Source: Rhizobium sp. P32RR-XVIII
GTDB taxonomy: Bacteria; Pseudomonadota; Alphaproteobacteria; Rhizobiales; Rhizobiaceae
Length of the DNA stretch: 64,000 bases
Assembly: GCF_012641395.1 (NCBI RefSeq)
Contig: NZ_JABAIH010000002.1
Span: 434,001-498,000, forward strand
Reading direction: 5' to 3'
Positions 1-8,354 of this stretch are shown piece after piece (the stretch's first letter is position 1; the number at the start of each line of letters is the position of its first letter). The translations under genes and the position numbers were made by a program. Under the pieces are notes generated by a model. It did not search any database. It was given only the letters and a program-made list of their open reading frames with translations, and was not told where the DNA came from.

Positions 1-238
1 CATTGCTTTCCACCGCGCTTTCGGACTTCAGCGCCTGATATTCCAGCATCTCCTGTGCGAAGACGAGTGCCAGGATGAGGGCATGAAGGCTCGCGATGCG
101 CGTCGCGACAGAGCTTGCAAGCTCTCGGTCCCGGCCATCCGGATCGCCGCCCATGAGGAAACGCATGGCGAAATACGCCACGAGCACGACCGCCGTTGTT
201 CCCCCGGTGAAGGCGATGCCAATCAAAACTGACGTCAT
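1..238 (-). CDS. Partial DUF4239/bestrophin-like membrane protein, N-terminal part
   Basis: This gene runs off the left edge, so only about 79 N-terminal codons are present. It starts at the ATG at complement 236-238. Residues 2-27 form a glycine- and alanine-rich membrane helix, followed by a polar stretch and then a segment reading RIASLHALILALVFAQE. A short Arg-Ile-x-x-Leu-His segment leading into a second helix is typical of the DUF4239 (bestrophin-like) family of inner-membrane proteins. Function is unknown; a channel-like role is only suggested by the fold family. The downstream 160 bp up to the argC end contain no other gene. Confidence 0.6.
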   Translation of the reverse strand, partial: MTSVLIGIAFTGGTTAVVLVAYFAMRFLMGGDPDGRDRELASSVATRIASLHALILALVFAQEMLEYQALKSESAVESN

Positions 239-398
239 GAATCGTCTCCCGCGCGCAAAGTGTACGGCCTTCGCGGCAGACGGGCAATCGGGCGGTTTTC
301 AGATCAGCAGGCGATCGCAGACCGGCACGCCGCCGGTCGCGGATGCGGCAACCAGGATATAAATCCTGTGGAAGGTGTTTTCCTTCGCAAGGTCGAAC

Positions 399-436
399 AG
401 GCTTGAGCCGGAAGGGGCAAAAAATGCCCCAAGCCT
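399..436 (-). terminator. Probable argC terminator
   Basis: On the minus strand, nested inverted repeats overlap the argC stop codon. The outer arms are AGGCTTG/CAAGCCT (430-436 with 399-405) and the inner arms are GGGGCA/TGCCCC (425-430 with 414-419) around a T-rich loop. The T-run after the stem is short, so termination may be partial. Confidence 0.45.
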
Positions 437-1356
437 CACGCGCCCAGCATCAGGTCCATGTTCTGGACTGCCGCCCCGGAGGCGCCCTTGCCGAGATTGT
501 CGTAGACGGCGACGAGAAGCGCCTGTGCCGTATCGTCATTGGCGAAGACGTGCAGGCGCATGCGGTTGGTGTTGTTGTAGATCTCCGGGTTGAGCTCCGG
601 CGTGCGCTCCGGCGCTTCGAAAGGAGCGACCTCCACGAAGCCCTTGGTGCCGGCGTAGTAGTCGGCGATTGCGGCATGCAGCTCGGCACCCTTCGGCACC
701 TTCGGCAGGTGCGAGAGCTGCAGCGGCACCGTGACGACCATACCCTGAGCGAAATTGCCGACGACCGGCTGGAAGAAGGGCACGCGCGTGAGCTTGGCGT
801 AGCGCTGCAGTTCCGGCAGATGCTTGTGCTGGAAGGTCAGGCCGTAGGGCATGTATTCCGCCGTGTCCTCGCCCTTGGCGACATAATCCTCGATCATGGT
901 GCGGCCGCCGCCGGAATAACCGGAGATGCCGTTGACGGTAACCGGGAAATCGGCCGGGACGAGGCCGGCCTCGACAAGCGGGCGCAGCGTGGCGATCGGC
1001 CCTTGCGGCCAGCAGCCCGGATTGGATACGCGCTTGGCCGAGGCGATGATGCCGGCCTGCTCCTTGCTCATTTCCGGAAAGCCGTAAGCCCAGCCTTCGG
1101 CGACGCGGTGCGCCGTCGAGGCGTCGATCACCTTCGTCCGGTCGTTCTCGATCAGGCTGACGCTTTCCTTGGCGGCGTCATCAGGCAGGCAGAGGATGGC
1201 GATATCGGCCTCGTTGAGCAGGGCGGCACGGACGGCCTTGTCCTTGCGGCTCTCGCTCGGGATCGACAGCAACTCAAGATCTCGGCGCTCAGCCAGACGC
1301 CCGCGGATCTGCAGACCCGTCGTTCCGGCCTCGCCATCGATGAAGATCTTTGCCAT
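436..1356 (-). CDS. argC: N-acetyl-gamma-glutamyl-phosphate reductase
   Basis: ArgC reduces N-acetylglutamyl phosphate to the semialdehyde with NADPH, the third step of arginine synthesis, in the cytoplasm. The 306 aa length and the opening MAKIFIDGEAGTTG (nucleotide-binding loop at residues 8-14) are those of the short type-2 ArgC of alphaproteobacteria. The catalytic cysteine is Cys115 in SNPGCWPQG. A second family block is the glycine-rich GISGYSGGGR, and the C-terminal NTNRMRLHVF segment is also typical. It lies 78 bp downstream of speB on the same strand and may be co-transcribed with it, which would join arginine synthesis to polyamine metabolism at one locus. Confidence 0.97.
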   Translation of the reverse strand: MAKIFIDGEAGTTGLQIRGRLAERRDLELLSIPSESRKDKAVRAALLNEADIAILCLPDDAAKESVSLIENDRTKVIDASTAHRVAEGWAYGFPEMSKEQAGIIASAKRVSNPGCWPQGPIATLRPLVEAGLVPADFPVTVNGISGYSGGGRTMIEDYVAKGEDTAEYMPYGLTFQHKHLPELQRYAKLTRVPFFQPVVGNFAQGMVVTVPLQLSHLPKVPKGAELHAAIADYYAGTKGFVEVAPFEAPERTPELNPEIYNNTNRMRLHVFANDDTAQALLVAVYDNLGKGASGAAVQNMDLMLGA

Positions 1357-1434
1357 GATAATCCTGCGCTTTCGATGAGTTCGAAGTTCTTCCGGCTTCA
1401 GTTTGCCATGAAGTTGAATCAGTTTGATAACGGC

Positions 1435-2388
1435 CTAACGGGCCGCGGCGCGCCTCTCGGCGCGGAGGCCCAGCATATACATCGCGACTGTTGCTCCCGC
1501 AATGGCGGTAATATCCGCATGGTCGTAAGGCGGTGAGACCTCGACCACGTCCGCGCCGCGGATGTCGAGCTGCTGCAGCCGCTGCAGCACCGAAAGGATC
1601 TTGGCGCTCGACGGTCCGCCCGCAACCGGCGTGCCCGTACCCGGTGCATAGGCCGGATCGAGGCAATCGATATCGAAGGTGAGATAGGATGGATGCCCCT
1701 GGGTGTGGGCGATGATCGTCGATGCGATCTCGGCGGCACTCATCTCTTCGACCTCGTGGCCATAGAGAATCCGGATGCCGAAATCCTCCGGCGCATGAGT
1801 GCGGATGCCGATCTGGATCGAGCGGTCGGGATCGATGATGCCGTCGCGGACGGCGCGGGCCACGAAGGAGCCATGGTCGGTACGCCTGTTGTCGTCGAGC
1901 CAGGTATCCTGATGCGCGTCGAACTGCACCAGCGCCAGCGGGCCGTGCCGGGCGGCATGCGCCTTAAGGATCGGCCATGTCACATAGTGGTCGCCGCCGA
2001 GCGTCAGCATGAACGCACCGCTATCGAGGATCGTGTTCGCCTGCCGCTCGATCGCCGCCGGCGTCTCCTGGTGATTGCCGTAGTCGAGCAAACAGTCGCC
2101 GTAGTCGATGACCGCCATCTCGGCAAAGAGGTCGCGGTTGAAGGGATATTGCGGATCGTTGTCGAAGATCGCCGAGGCGCGGCGGATCGCCTGCGGCCCG
2201 AAACGCGTTCCGGGCCGGTTGGAAGTTGCCGCATCGAAGGGAACGCCCCATACGACGGTGTCGACGCCGCTCAGGTCCTTGGTGAACCGGCGCCGCATGA
2301 AGGAAAGCGCTCCTGCGAAGGTCGGATCGCTGGCGGCGGAAGTGAGGCTGGTTGCCGTGAAGGCGTGGTCGATCGACTTGCTCGCCAA
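1435..2388 (-). CDS. speB: Agmatinase (ureohydrolase family)
   Basis: This is a member of the arginase/agmatinase family, predicted to hydrolyse agmatine to putrescine and urea with a binuclear manganese centre. Metal ligands are visible in GGDH (131-134), FDAHQD (156-161) and the DID segment around 239-241. The 317 aa length is normal. The start is a TTG at complement 2386-2388, preceded 8 nt upstream by GAGGAG; no ATG fits as well. It could also act on guanidinobutyrate or another guanidino compound, since substrate cannot be read from these motifs. It is followed by argC on the same strand. Confidence 0.9.
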   Translation of the reverse strand: MASKSIDHAFTATSLTSAASDPTFAGALSFMRRRFTKDLSGVDTVVWGVPFDAATSNRPGTRFGPQAIRRASAIFDNDPQYPFNRDLFAEMAVIDYGDCLLDYGNHQETPAAIERQANTILDSGAFMLTLGGDHYVTWPILKAHAARHGPLALVQFDAHQDTWLDDNRRTDHGSFVARAVRDGIIDPDRSIQIGIRTHAPEDFGIRILYGHEVEEMSAAEIASTIIAHTQGHPSYLTFDIDCLDPAYAPGTGTPVAGGPSSAKILSVLQRLQQLDIRGADVVEVSPPYDHADITAIAGATVAMYMLGLRAERRAAAR

Positions 2389-2454
2389 GATTTGCTCCTC
2401 GTAGTGGATGGATCAACTAAGCGGATTGGAAGCAGACTTCAAGAAAGCAGGAGA

Positions 2455-2481
2455 AGGAAAAAGGCCGGACGGAGCCGGCCT
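2455..2481 (-). terminator. Rho-independent terminator of the small monooxygenase gene
   Basis: Read on the minus strand, AGGCCGG-CTCCGT-CCGGCCT is followed by TTTTTCC. It lies 16 nt past the stop of the gene at 2497-2799 and upstream of speB, so it separates the two transcription units. Confidence 0.8.
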
Positions 2482-2496
2482 ATCGTCTGGCGAGTG

Positions 2497-2799
2497 TCAA
2501 CCGGGCAGTCGGTCCGCCAGAACCTCCGGGTTCTTGATCTGCGGTGGCGTTTCAAACAGTTCTGCGGCGCGCGCCATCAAGGCCGCCGCTACCTTGCCGT
2601 TCAAATGTGCCTGCCTGCCGGCCTCATTGTTGAAGGCGTCGAAAATGGCAAACGTGTTGTGATCGTAGCGCACGGCAAACCACACGGTCGTTTCGGGTTC
2701 GTCCGCGACAAGCGCCTGGGCGCTCTTCAGAAAATCCGCGACTTCGTCTTCCTTGCCGGATCTGGCTTTCAGTTCGACATGCAGTGCGAGCTTGGTCAT
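2497..2799 (-). CDS. Putative quinol monooxygenase (ABM domain)
   Basis: This 100 aa single-domain protein begins MTKLALHVELKARSG and contains EPETTVWFAVRYDHNTFAIFD, the pattern of the antibiotic-biosynthesis-monooxygenase (ABM, YgiN-like) fold. Such small cofactor-free proteins form dimers and oxidise quinols or related aromatics; the substrate here is unknown. A good ribosome binding site (GAGGAGG) lies 6-7 nt before the ATG. It sits alone between phhA and speB and has its own terminator. Neighbouring phhA deals with aromatic amino acids, so a role near aromatic metabolism is possible but is only inference. Confidence 0.75.
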   Translation of the reverse strand: MTKLALHVELKARSGKEDEVADFLKSAQALVADEPETTVWFAVRYDHNTFAIFDAFNNEAGRQAHLNGKVAAALMARAAELFETPPQIKNPEVLADRLPG

Positions 2800-2894
2800 C
2801 CTTGCCTCCTCTGGCTTGCGCGTTCTAAGCGCCGGCGATCAAGCTAACATCAACTCGCGACCGAATTGAGCTGCTTTGAGAACACTTGCCGCGA

Positions 2895-3686
2895 TCAGGA
2901 GGCCTTGGCCTCGAAAGTTGGCGGGAAATCGCCGAGCGCCTTGGCCTCCTTGATGCGGGCGCCGATATCCTCCTCGATGATGGTTTCCAGCTGCGCGAAG
3001 CTCTCGATGACGTAGTAGATCGGCTGCAGGATATCGATGCGATAGGGGGTTCTCAGCACCGTCATCAGGTCGAACGGGCGGAATTCGCATGCCTTGCCTT
3101 CCATTGCTGCACGCGTTTCGTTCGGCGAGGAGACGATACCGGCGCCATAGCAGCGGCGGCCGTTCGGCGTGTTGATGAGGCCGAACTCGACGGTGAACCA
3201 GAAAATCCGGAACAGGTGCCAGGAGTATTCCTTGCCGAGCCCGACGGCCTTCTCGCCGAAGCGGCGGACGAAATTCGCATAGCTCTGGTGGGTGAGCAGC
3301 GGACAATGGCCGAAGACCTCGTGGAAGATGTCCGGCTCCTCGATGTAGTCGATGTGCTCGCGGCGGCGGATAAACGTCGCCAAGGGGAATTTGCCCTGCG
3401 ACAGCAATTCATAGAAACGCGACGGCGGGATGAGCGCAGGCACGCCCTCCACACCGAACCCGGTCGTCTGGTTGAGGCGCCGGTTGACATCGCCAAGCTG
3501 GGGAACCTTGCCCGGTTTCAATCCGAGCATCTTCACGCCGTCCAGATATTCCTGGCAGGCCTTGTCGGCGAGCAGCGTCATCTGGCGCTGATAGAGCTCG
3601 CTCCAGATCCGGTCATCTTCTTCCGTGTAATGGTAGATGCCCTCCGCATCCGGCAGGTTCGCCGTATAGGTACTTTCCTTGGGCAT
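2895..3686 (-). CDS. phhA: Phenylalanine-4-hydroxylase
   Basis: PhhA converts phenylalanine to tyrosine using oxygen, non-haem iron and a pterin. The iron ligands are visible as His122 and His127 in FHEVFGHCP and Glu167 in FTVEFGL. With the start chosen here (ATG at complement 3684-3686) the protein is 263 aa, the usual bacterial length. That ATG has GGGAGG about 9 nt upstream; the longer frame to 3779 lacks a site and would add 31 residues not typical of the family. It is transcribed divergently from an Lrp/AsnC-type regulator 151 bp away. A 9-bp inverted repeat lies between the two, suggesting amino-acid-responsive control. Confidence 0.95.
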   Translation of the reverse strand: MPKESTYTANLPDAEGIYHYTEEDDRIWSELYQRQMTLLADKACQEYLDGVKMLGLKPGKVPQLGDVNRRLNQTTGFGVEGVPALIPPSRFYELLSQGKFPLATFIRRREHIDYIEEPDIFHEVFGHCPLLTHQSYANFVRRFGEKAVGLGKEYSWHLFRIFWFTVEFGLINTPNGRRCYGAGIVSSPNETRAAMEGKACEFRPFDLMTVLRTPYRIDILQPIYYVIESFAQLETIIEEDIGARIKEAKALGDFPPTFEAKAS

Positions 3687-3789
3687 GAGCGGCCTCCCGT
3701 CCTTACGTCCGATGAGCCGGGGTGTTCCAGCCGCCGGCTGCCAGATCACCATTATATCCACGAAAATCCGGGTAAACATTTCAGGATTG

Positions 3790-3824
3790 CCGGATTATGG
3801 TTAGAATATGGGAGAATAATCCGG
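3790..3824. promoter_or_regulatory. Inverted repeat, candidate Lrp-type operator between phhA and the regulator gene
   Basis: Perfect 9-bp arms CCGGATTAT (3790-3798) and ATAATCCGG (3816-3824) are separated by 17 bp of AT-rich sequence. The element ends 14 bp before the ATG of the Lrp/AsnC gene and lies about 100 bp from the phhA start, so one bound dimer or octamer could control both genes. Binding is inferred, not shown. Confidence 0.5.
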
Positions 3825-3837
3825 GAGGGCGCCAAAG

Positions 3838-4299
3838 ATGAAAGAAAGCTTGCAAGCTGCCCGCAAGCTCCTGCGACTCGTGCAAACCGGAGATGGTTCA
3901 TCGCTCGCTGCGCTGGCGGAGAAGGCCGGCATGTCGCAAAGCACCGCCTGGCGCAAGATGCAGGAACTGGAGGCCGAGGGCGTCATCCGCAAGCGGGTTG
4001 CTCTTCTCGATCCGGCAAAACTCGACCTCAAGCTCTGCATCATCGCGCATGTGACGCTTGAGGACCATCACGAGGAGGCGATAGAAGCCTTTGCCAGCGT
4101 CGTGCGCGACCGGCCGGAGATCATGGAGTGCTACGCGCTGTCGGGAACCTTCGACTACATGCTGAAGATCAGGGCGCGCGACGTCGAAGCCTACGAGGCC
4201 TTCATGACCCGCCACCTGATGCGCAATCCGCATGTCCGCAACGTGGTTTCCAGCTTTGTCCTGCGCGAACTGAAGTCGACGACCGAACTGCCGATCTAA
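3838..4299 (+). CDS. Lrp/AsnC family transcriptional regulator
   Basis: This 153 aa protein has an N-terminal helix-turn-helix (about residues 20-50, LAALAEKAGMSQSTAWRKMQ) and a C-terminal RAM/AsnC ligand-binding domain (about 65-145) containing the SGTFDYMLKIRARD segment. Family members bind an amino acid and bend DNA as oligomers. It is divergent from phhA, and the shared intergenic region holds a 9-bp inverted repeat. By context it is likely the regulator of phenylalanine hydroxylation, with phenylalanine or tyrosine as the obvious candidate ligand. The ATG follows GGGAGG at a spacing of about 10 nt. Confidence 0.92.
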   Translation: MKESLQAARKLLRLVQTGDGSSLAALAEKAGMSQSTAWRKMQELEAEGVIRKRVALLDPAKLDLKLCIIAHVTLEDHHEEAIEAFASVVRDRPEIMECYALSGTFDYMLKIRARDVEAYEAFMTRHLMRNPHVRNVVSSFVLRELKSTTELPI

Positions 4300-4434
4300 C
4301 AAGCGTTGCAGCGATCCACCGGTTTGCTGACTTGAGGCTCCCAGTCATAAGCTTTAGCTTGCTGCTTGGCGCTTGCGAAGCGTCGGTCGTTGGCTATTGT
4401 TCGTTTCCGCAGCGGGCAACAAGAGGAGTGCTTC

Positions 4435-4812
4435 ATGTTCGATCATGTGTCGATTGGCGTCAAAGACCTCGAACGGGCGCGGAAGTTCTACGATGCCGCT
4501 CTGACCGCGCTGGGTTATGAGCGTCTGTCTAATTTTGACGGCACGGTTGGCTATGGCGAGGACAGGGCACGCTTTTGGGTGAGCGAGGTCGAAAGACCGG
4601 TTCCGGCGGATCGAGGATCCGGCCTGCACTTCTGCTTCGTCGCTCCGAGCAAAGCGGCGGTCGACGCCTTTCATGCTGCGAGCCTGGCAAACGGCGGCGA
4701 GGACAACGGGCAGCCGGGGATTCGGCCGGATTACGGGCAGTTCTACTACGCTGCCTTCATCATCGACCCGGACGGCTACCGGCTCGAGGCCTATTTCAAT
4801 ATGGGGGAGTGA
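4435..4812 (+). CDS. VOC family protein (glyoxalase/dioxygenase fold)
   Basis: This 125 aa protein opens with MFDHVSIGVKDLERARKFYD and ends with IIDPDGYRLEAYFN, the beginning and end motifs of a two-module vicinal-oxygen-chelate domain. The metal-binding His/Glu pattern can be seen in DHVSIG, LHFCF and RLEAY. The substrate is unknown; family members include glyoxalases, ring-cleaving dioxygenases and fosfomycin-type resistance proteins. AAGAGGAG before the ATG at 4435 decides the start over an upstream in-frame ATG at 4366. It converges on rpsI and shares the terminator between them. Confidence 0.85.
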   Translation: MFDHVSIGVKDLERARKFYDAALTALGYERLSNFDGTVGYGEDRARFWVSEVERPVPADRGSGLHFCFVAPSKAAVDAFHAASLANGGEDNGQPGIRPDYGQFYYAAFIIDPDGYRLEAYFNMGE

Positions 4813-4876
4813 CGGCGCAACCCGGCGCCGTGACGGTGATGCTGCCGCTCCAGATTTCAAAGAGACATGATCAACG

Positions 4877-4905
4877 AAAAAGGCCGGGCAAAACCCGGCC
4901 TTTTC
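4877..4905. terminator. Bidirectional terminator between the VOC gene and rpsI
   Basis: AAAAGGCCGGG-CAAAA-CCCGGCCTTTT forms an 11-bp stem with A/T runs on both sides, so it can stop transcription from the left (VOC gene) and from the right (rplM-rpsI). Confidence 0.9.
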
Positions 4906-4927
4906 CAAATCCGTATTTCCGAAGCGC

Positions 4928-5398
4928 TTAACGCTTGGAGAACTGGAACGAACGGCGGGCCTTGGCCTTACCGTACTTCTTACGCTCGACGACGCGGCTG
5001 TCGCGGGTCAGGAAGCCACCCTTCTTCAGTACCGAGCGCAGGCCCGGTTCGAAGTAGGTGAGGGCCTTGGACAGACCGTGACGAACGGCACCGGCCTGGC
5101 CGGAAAGACCGCCGCCAGCAACCGTTGCAACGATGTCGAACTGGCCGTCACGGGCAGCAGCGACGATCGGCTGGCGCAGGATCATCTGCAGGACCGGACG
5201 GGCGAAATATGCCGTGAAGTCCTTGCCGTTGATGATGATCTTGCCGGAGCCGGCCTTCACCCAAACGCGGGCGACGGCGTCCTTGCGCTTGCCGGTCGCA
5301 TAGGAACGGCCAAGCGAATCGACCTTGCGGACGTGAGCCGGAGCAACTGCTGCTTCCGACGACGTGCCGAGATCCTTCAGGGAGGAGAGGTCAGCCAT
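4928..5398 (-). CDS. rpsI: 30S ribosomal protein S9
   Basis: This 156 aa protein contains the conserved [30 protein letters not shown] and terminal [17 protein letters not shown] segments of S9; the basic C-terminal tail reaches the P-site tRNA. It has the N-terminal extension of about 25 residues common in rhizobia. It starts 2 nt after the rplM stop on the same strand, the standard rplM-rpsI order, and ends at the terminator at 4877-4905. Confidence 0.98.
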   Translation of the reverse strand: MADLSSLKDLGTSSEAAVAPAHVRKVDSLGRSYATGKRKDAVARVWVKAGSGKIIINGKDFTAYFARPVLQMILRQPIVAAARDGQFDIVATVAGGGLSGQAGAVRHGLSKALTYFEPGLRSVLKKGGFLTRDSRVVERKKYGKAKARRSFQFSKR

Positions 5399-5400
5399 TC

Positions 5401-5865
5401 TTAGGCGCTCCTTACGTTCTTCTTGTTCAGCTTGGAGACGTCGAGGACGGTCGGCTGCTGTGCTTCGTGGGGATGGTTGGAACCGGCGTAGACGCGGAGG
5501 TTCTTCATCTGGCGGCGACCGAGCGGGCCACGCGGAACCATGCGCTCAACGGCCTTCTCGAGGACGCGCTCCGGGAAGCGGCCTTCGATGATCTGGCGCG
5601 CGGTGCGCTCCTTGATGCCGCCGGCATAACCGGTGTGCCAGTAGTAGACCTTGTCTTCGTACTTCTTGCCGGTGAAAACGACCTTGTCGGCGTTGATGAC
5701 GATAACATTGTCGCCGTCGTCAACGTGAGGCGTGAAGGTTGCCTTGTGCTTGCCGCGCAGACGCATAGCGATGACGGAAGCAAGACGGCCAACGACGAGC
5801 CCTTCGGCGTCGATGATGACCCACTTCTTCTCCACCTCTGCAGGCTTCTGGGAGAAAGTTGCCAT
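5401..5865 (-). CDS. rplM: 50S ribosomal protein L13
   Basis: This 154 aa protein carries the L13 motifs [28 protein letters not shown] and [16 protein letters not shown]. The start at complement 5863-5865 gives the standard MATFSQKP opening; the frame runs open farther upstream but that part is leader. It is the first gene of the rplM-rpsI operon, driven by the promoter at 5990-6018 with a leader of about 118 nt that contains a terminator-like hairpin. Confidence 0.98.
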   Translation of the reverse strand: MATFSQKPAEVEKKWVIIDAEGLVVGRLASVIAMRLRGKHKATFTPHVDDGDNVIVINADKVVFTGKKYEDKVYYWHTGYAGGIKERTARQIIEGRFPERVLEKAVERMVPRGPLGRRQMKNLRVYAGSNHPHEAQQPTVLDVSKLNKKNVRSA

Positions 5866-5949
5866 AGTAGTTACTCTCTTTTGGATCCCTTGTGCCCGAA
5901 GGCGAAGGGCGTTTCTTGTTGCTTGGTTTGACGAACCCGGAGGCGCGGC

Positions 5950-5977
5950 AAAAAAGAAAGCAGCCGGAAAGGGCTGC
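5950..5977 (-). terminator. Terminator-like hairpin in the rplM-rpsI leader
   Basis: On the minus strand, GCAGCC-CTTTCC-GGCTGC (5977 to 5960) is followed directly by TTTCTTTTTT (5959 to 5950). It begins only a few nucleotides after the predicted transcription start and lies about 85 nt before the rplM ATG. Its placement suggests premature termination or attenuation of the ribosomal operon; this is inference. Confidence 0.6.
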
Positions 5978-5989
5978 GTTCTGGCGCGG

Positions 5990-6018
5990 TGTATAAAGGC
6001 AAAGGCCTCTTCGGTCAA
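5990..6018 (-). promoter_or_regulatory. rplM: Strong sigma-70 type promoter of rplM-rpsI
   Basis: Read on the minus strand: TTGACC (6018-6013), a 17-bp spacer, TATACA (5995-5990). Both hexamers are near consensus. The predicted start is about 5983, giving a leader of about 118 nt to the rplM ATG. Confidence 0.8.
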
Positions 6019-6233
6019 GATTGCCGATTTGGATGACATGAAAAATTATCTATTAGAATCAATGCGTTATCTGTGAGGTAATATGATACCGTAAGTTTAT
6101 CCCTTGTTGGGAGGCCATGGCTTGTCCAAATTCCTCTGAGGCGTCGATAGCTGGCGCATCGCTTCTCCTCGAATTTGCCGGTAGCCTATGGCAGAATTGA
6201 TGGCACGAAAATCGCGATGTGAGGAGTTGGTCC

Positions 6234-7067
6234 ATGGCCGAAGTCGTATCCTTCCGGAAAGATCCAAACAAGGCAGGGGAGGGTGCGCTCGTGCTTCGGC
6301 AGCTCGGCGACGGGATATTGCGGCTCACGCTAAACAATCCGCCGGTCAACGTCCTTTCGGTCGCGGTCCTGGAAACGCTGATGGGCGAACTCCAGAGCGC
6401 CGCAGGAGACCCGAATGTCCGGGTCGTGGTTGTCGCTTCGACCGGCAATGTCTTCTCGGCGGGGCATGACCTGGCGGAACTGACGGCCCATCGCGCCGAT
6501 GCGGATGGCGGCGTGGCATTTTTCGAGGAAACCTTCGCGCTCGCCGCGGATCTGATGCTGGAAATCACCCGCCTGCCGAAGCCGGTGATCGCGGAGATCG
6601 ACGGTCTGGCGACGGCGGCTGGCTGCCAGCTTGTCGCGAGCTGCGATCTTGCAATCTGCACCGACACCTCGACCTTCTGCACGCCGGGTGCCAATATCGG
6701 GCTTTTCTGCTCGACGCCGGCCGTGGCCGTCTCGCGTGCCGCGCACCGCAAGCAGGCCATGGAAATGCTGCTGACCGCCGAGACGATCGACGCTTCGACG
6801 GCCAAGGATTTCGGCCTCGTCAACCGAATCGTGCCCAAGCAGTATCTGACGCAGGTCGTGACGAAATATGCTTCGGTGATTGCCTCGAAATCCCCGGCGG
6901 CGCTGAGGATCGGCAAGGAGGCTTTCTACCGCCAGCTCGAAATGCCTGTCGACGAAGCCTATGGCTATGCGGCTGAGGTCATGGTGGAGAATATGCTCAA
7001 CGCCGATGCGATCGAAGGCATCGGTGCTTTTCTCGGCAAGCGCTTACCGGAATGGAAGGGCGAGTAG
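6234..7067 (+). CDS. Enoyl-CoA hydratase/isomerase family protein
   Basis: This crotonase-fold protein is 277 aa with the start at 6234, chosen because GAGGAG lies 8 nt upstream. The CoA-binding and oxyanion-hole block is visible as STGNVFSAGHDLAEL, and the second block as IDGLATAAGCQLVASCDLAI. The catalytic Glu expected in classical hydratases is not obvious in the second block (GCQLVASCD), so the protein may be an isomerase, hydrolase or other crotonase with an uncertain substrate. It ends directly against a convergent EamA gene (stop codons adjacent at 7067/7068). Confidence 0.85.
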   Translation: MAEVVSFRKDPNKAGEGALVLRQLGDGILRLTLNNPPVNVLSVAVLETLMGELQSAAGDPNVRVVVVASTGNVFSAGHDLAELTAHRADADGGVAFFEETFALAADLMLEITRLPKPVIAEIDGLATAAGCQLVASCDLAICTDTSTFCTPGANIGLFCSTPAVAVSRAAHRKQAMEMLLTAETIDASTAKDFGLVNRIVPKQYLTQVVTKYASVIASKSPAALRIGKEAFYRQLEMPVDEAYGYAAEVMVENMLNADAIEGIGAFLGKRLPEWKGE

Positions 7068-7904
7068 CTACGCCAGCTTCAGGGCCAGTCCGCCGAGCGC
7101 GATGACCAAGCCAGCGATATAGCGCCAGGGGCTTGCCTTTTCCTTCAGCACCAGCACGGAAATGACGAGGGCAAAGAGGATCGAGGTCTCGCGCAGGGCG
7201 GCAACGGTCGCGACCGGCGCTTTCGTCATGGCCCAGAGCGCCAGGCCATAGGAGGCGATCGAGCCGGAGCCGCCGATGAGGCCGCGCCACCAGTTGACGC
7301 GAACATGGGTTGCGACGGCGACAATACCGCGGCGCGAGATTGCCCATGTGAAGAGCAGCACCGGCGGCAGCAGCGACATCCAGAGCGTATAGGAAATCGC
7401 ATTGCCGGACAGGCGCGCGCCGATGCCGTCCACATAGGTGTAGGTCGCGATGACGCAGGCGTTGACGAGTGCGAGCATGATGGCGTGTCTGCTGCCGCGC
7501 CGCGCCTCGAAAGCAAGCGTCAGAATGCCGGCGCAGATCGTCATGGTGCCGATGAGCGCGCCGCCCGAAAGCTTCTCGTCCAGCACAAAGCCGCTAGTGG
7601 CGACGATGAGAAGCGGCGCGCAGCCGCGCATCAGCGGATAGACCAGGCCGATATCTCCCGCCCGATAGGCTGCCGCGACCAGCTGAAAATAGGCAAATTG
7701 CAAGACAGCCGACGCCCCTATGAAGGGCCAGGCTGAAGGCTGCGGCAAAGGCAGGAAGGGCAGGAACGGCAGCGCCGCCACGGCACCGCCGGCCGAAACG
7801 AGCGCCGCATCGAGTGATTTGTTCGTCCCCGCCTTGATGATTGCGTTCCATGTCGCGTGAAGAAACGCGCCGAAGAGGACAAGCAGGATGACGTCGAGGG
7901 GCAC
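7068..7904 (-). CDS. EamA/DMT family transporter
   Basis: This is an inner-membrane protein of about 278 aa with about ten hydrophobic segments arranged as two EamA repeats, the drug/metabolite transporter pattern. The second repeat ends in a family-like block with FALVISVLVLKEKASPW. Substrates in this family range from amino acids and nucleotides to metabolites and cannot be told here. Start is uncertain: the open frame reaches a TTG at 7967 without a ribosome binding site. A GTG at 7904 gives an opening (VPLDVILLVLFGAFLHATWN) that matches where the first membrane helix begins, so I use it. Confidence 0.8.
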   Translation of the reverse strand: MPLDVILLVLFGAFLHATWNAIIKAGTNKSLDAALVSAGGAVAALPFLPFLPLPQPSAWPFIGASAVLQFAYFQLVAAAYRAGDIGLVYPLMRGCAPLLIVATSGFVLDEKLSGGALIGTMTICAGILTLAFEARRGSRHAIMLALVNACVIATYTYVDGIGARLSGNAISYTLWMSLLPPVLLFTWAISRRGIVAVATHVRVNWWRGLIGGSGSIASYGLALWAMTKAPVATVAALRETSILFALVISVLVLKEKASPWRYIAGLVIALGGLALKLA

Positions 7905-8354
7905 GATGGAGACCGGGATGGGTGGCAGGCAGTGAGCGGGTATGAACTGTGTCGGCCGGAAAATCAATCTTGCAAGAAGTATTTACAACCGTAGGCTGGC
8001 CTCGAGGCCAAAATGGCAAATCAGACACTCAGTTCGCGCAGTGTCCTGGCTGTAAAATTGGCTTTCAGAGGGCGCTCGACATACGTTCATTTCGAATTTC
8101 TTCTTTCAACTATGAGATGTTACTAATGGACGCTAGAACAAAAAATGAACAAAAGGAAGACGAAAGAGGTTTTGTGAAAAAAGTATGACTAATGACCTCG
8201 GCTATACCACTGAAAAGTAGAGTATATTCTATAGTTTTGCAGTAGTTACGTTTGCGCAAATTCAAGTAGTAATTCAGGCATTCAAGGCTCGGCGAGGGCC
8301 GCAAGCCGCAGGCTGCAGCCCTTGAGAAACCGGTTTCGCAACCCGTATTCGCCA
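7905..8354. other. AT-rich intergenic region, no supported gene
   Basis: About 8000-8290 is clearly richer in A/T than the surroundings. Only short open frames exist (for example 8136-8198, about 20 codons) and none has a convincing ribosome binding site. At 8295-8323 there is an imperfect GC-rich hairpin (AGGGC...GCCCT) and at 8326-8337 the palindrome GAAACCGGTTTC; either could end transcripts from the gene at 8355-8678. No mobile-element ends were found. Confidence 0.5.

Noticed and set aside
343..1536. 397-codon plus-strand frame over argC
   Set aside because: It is antisense to argC and has no recognisable protein features.
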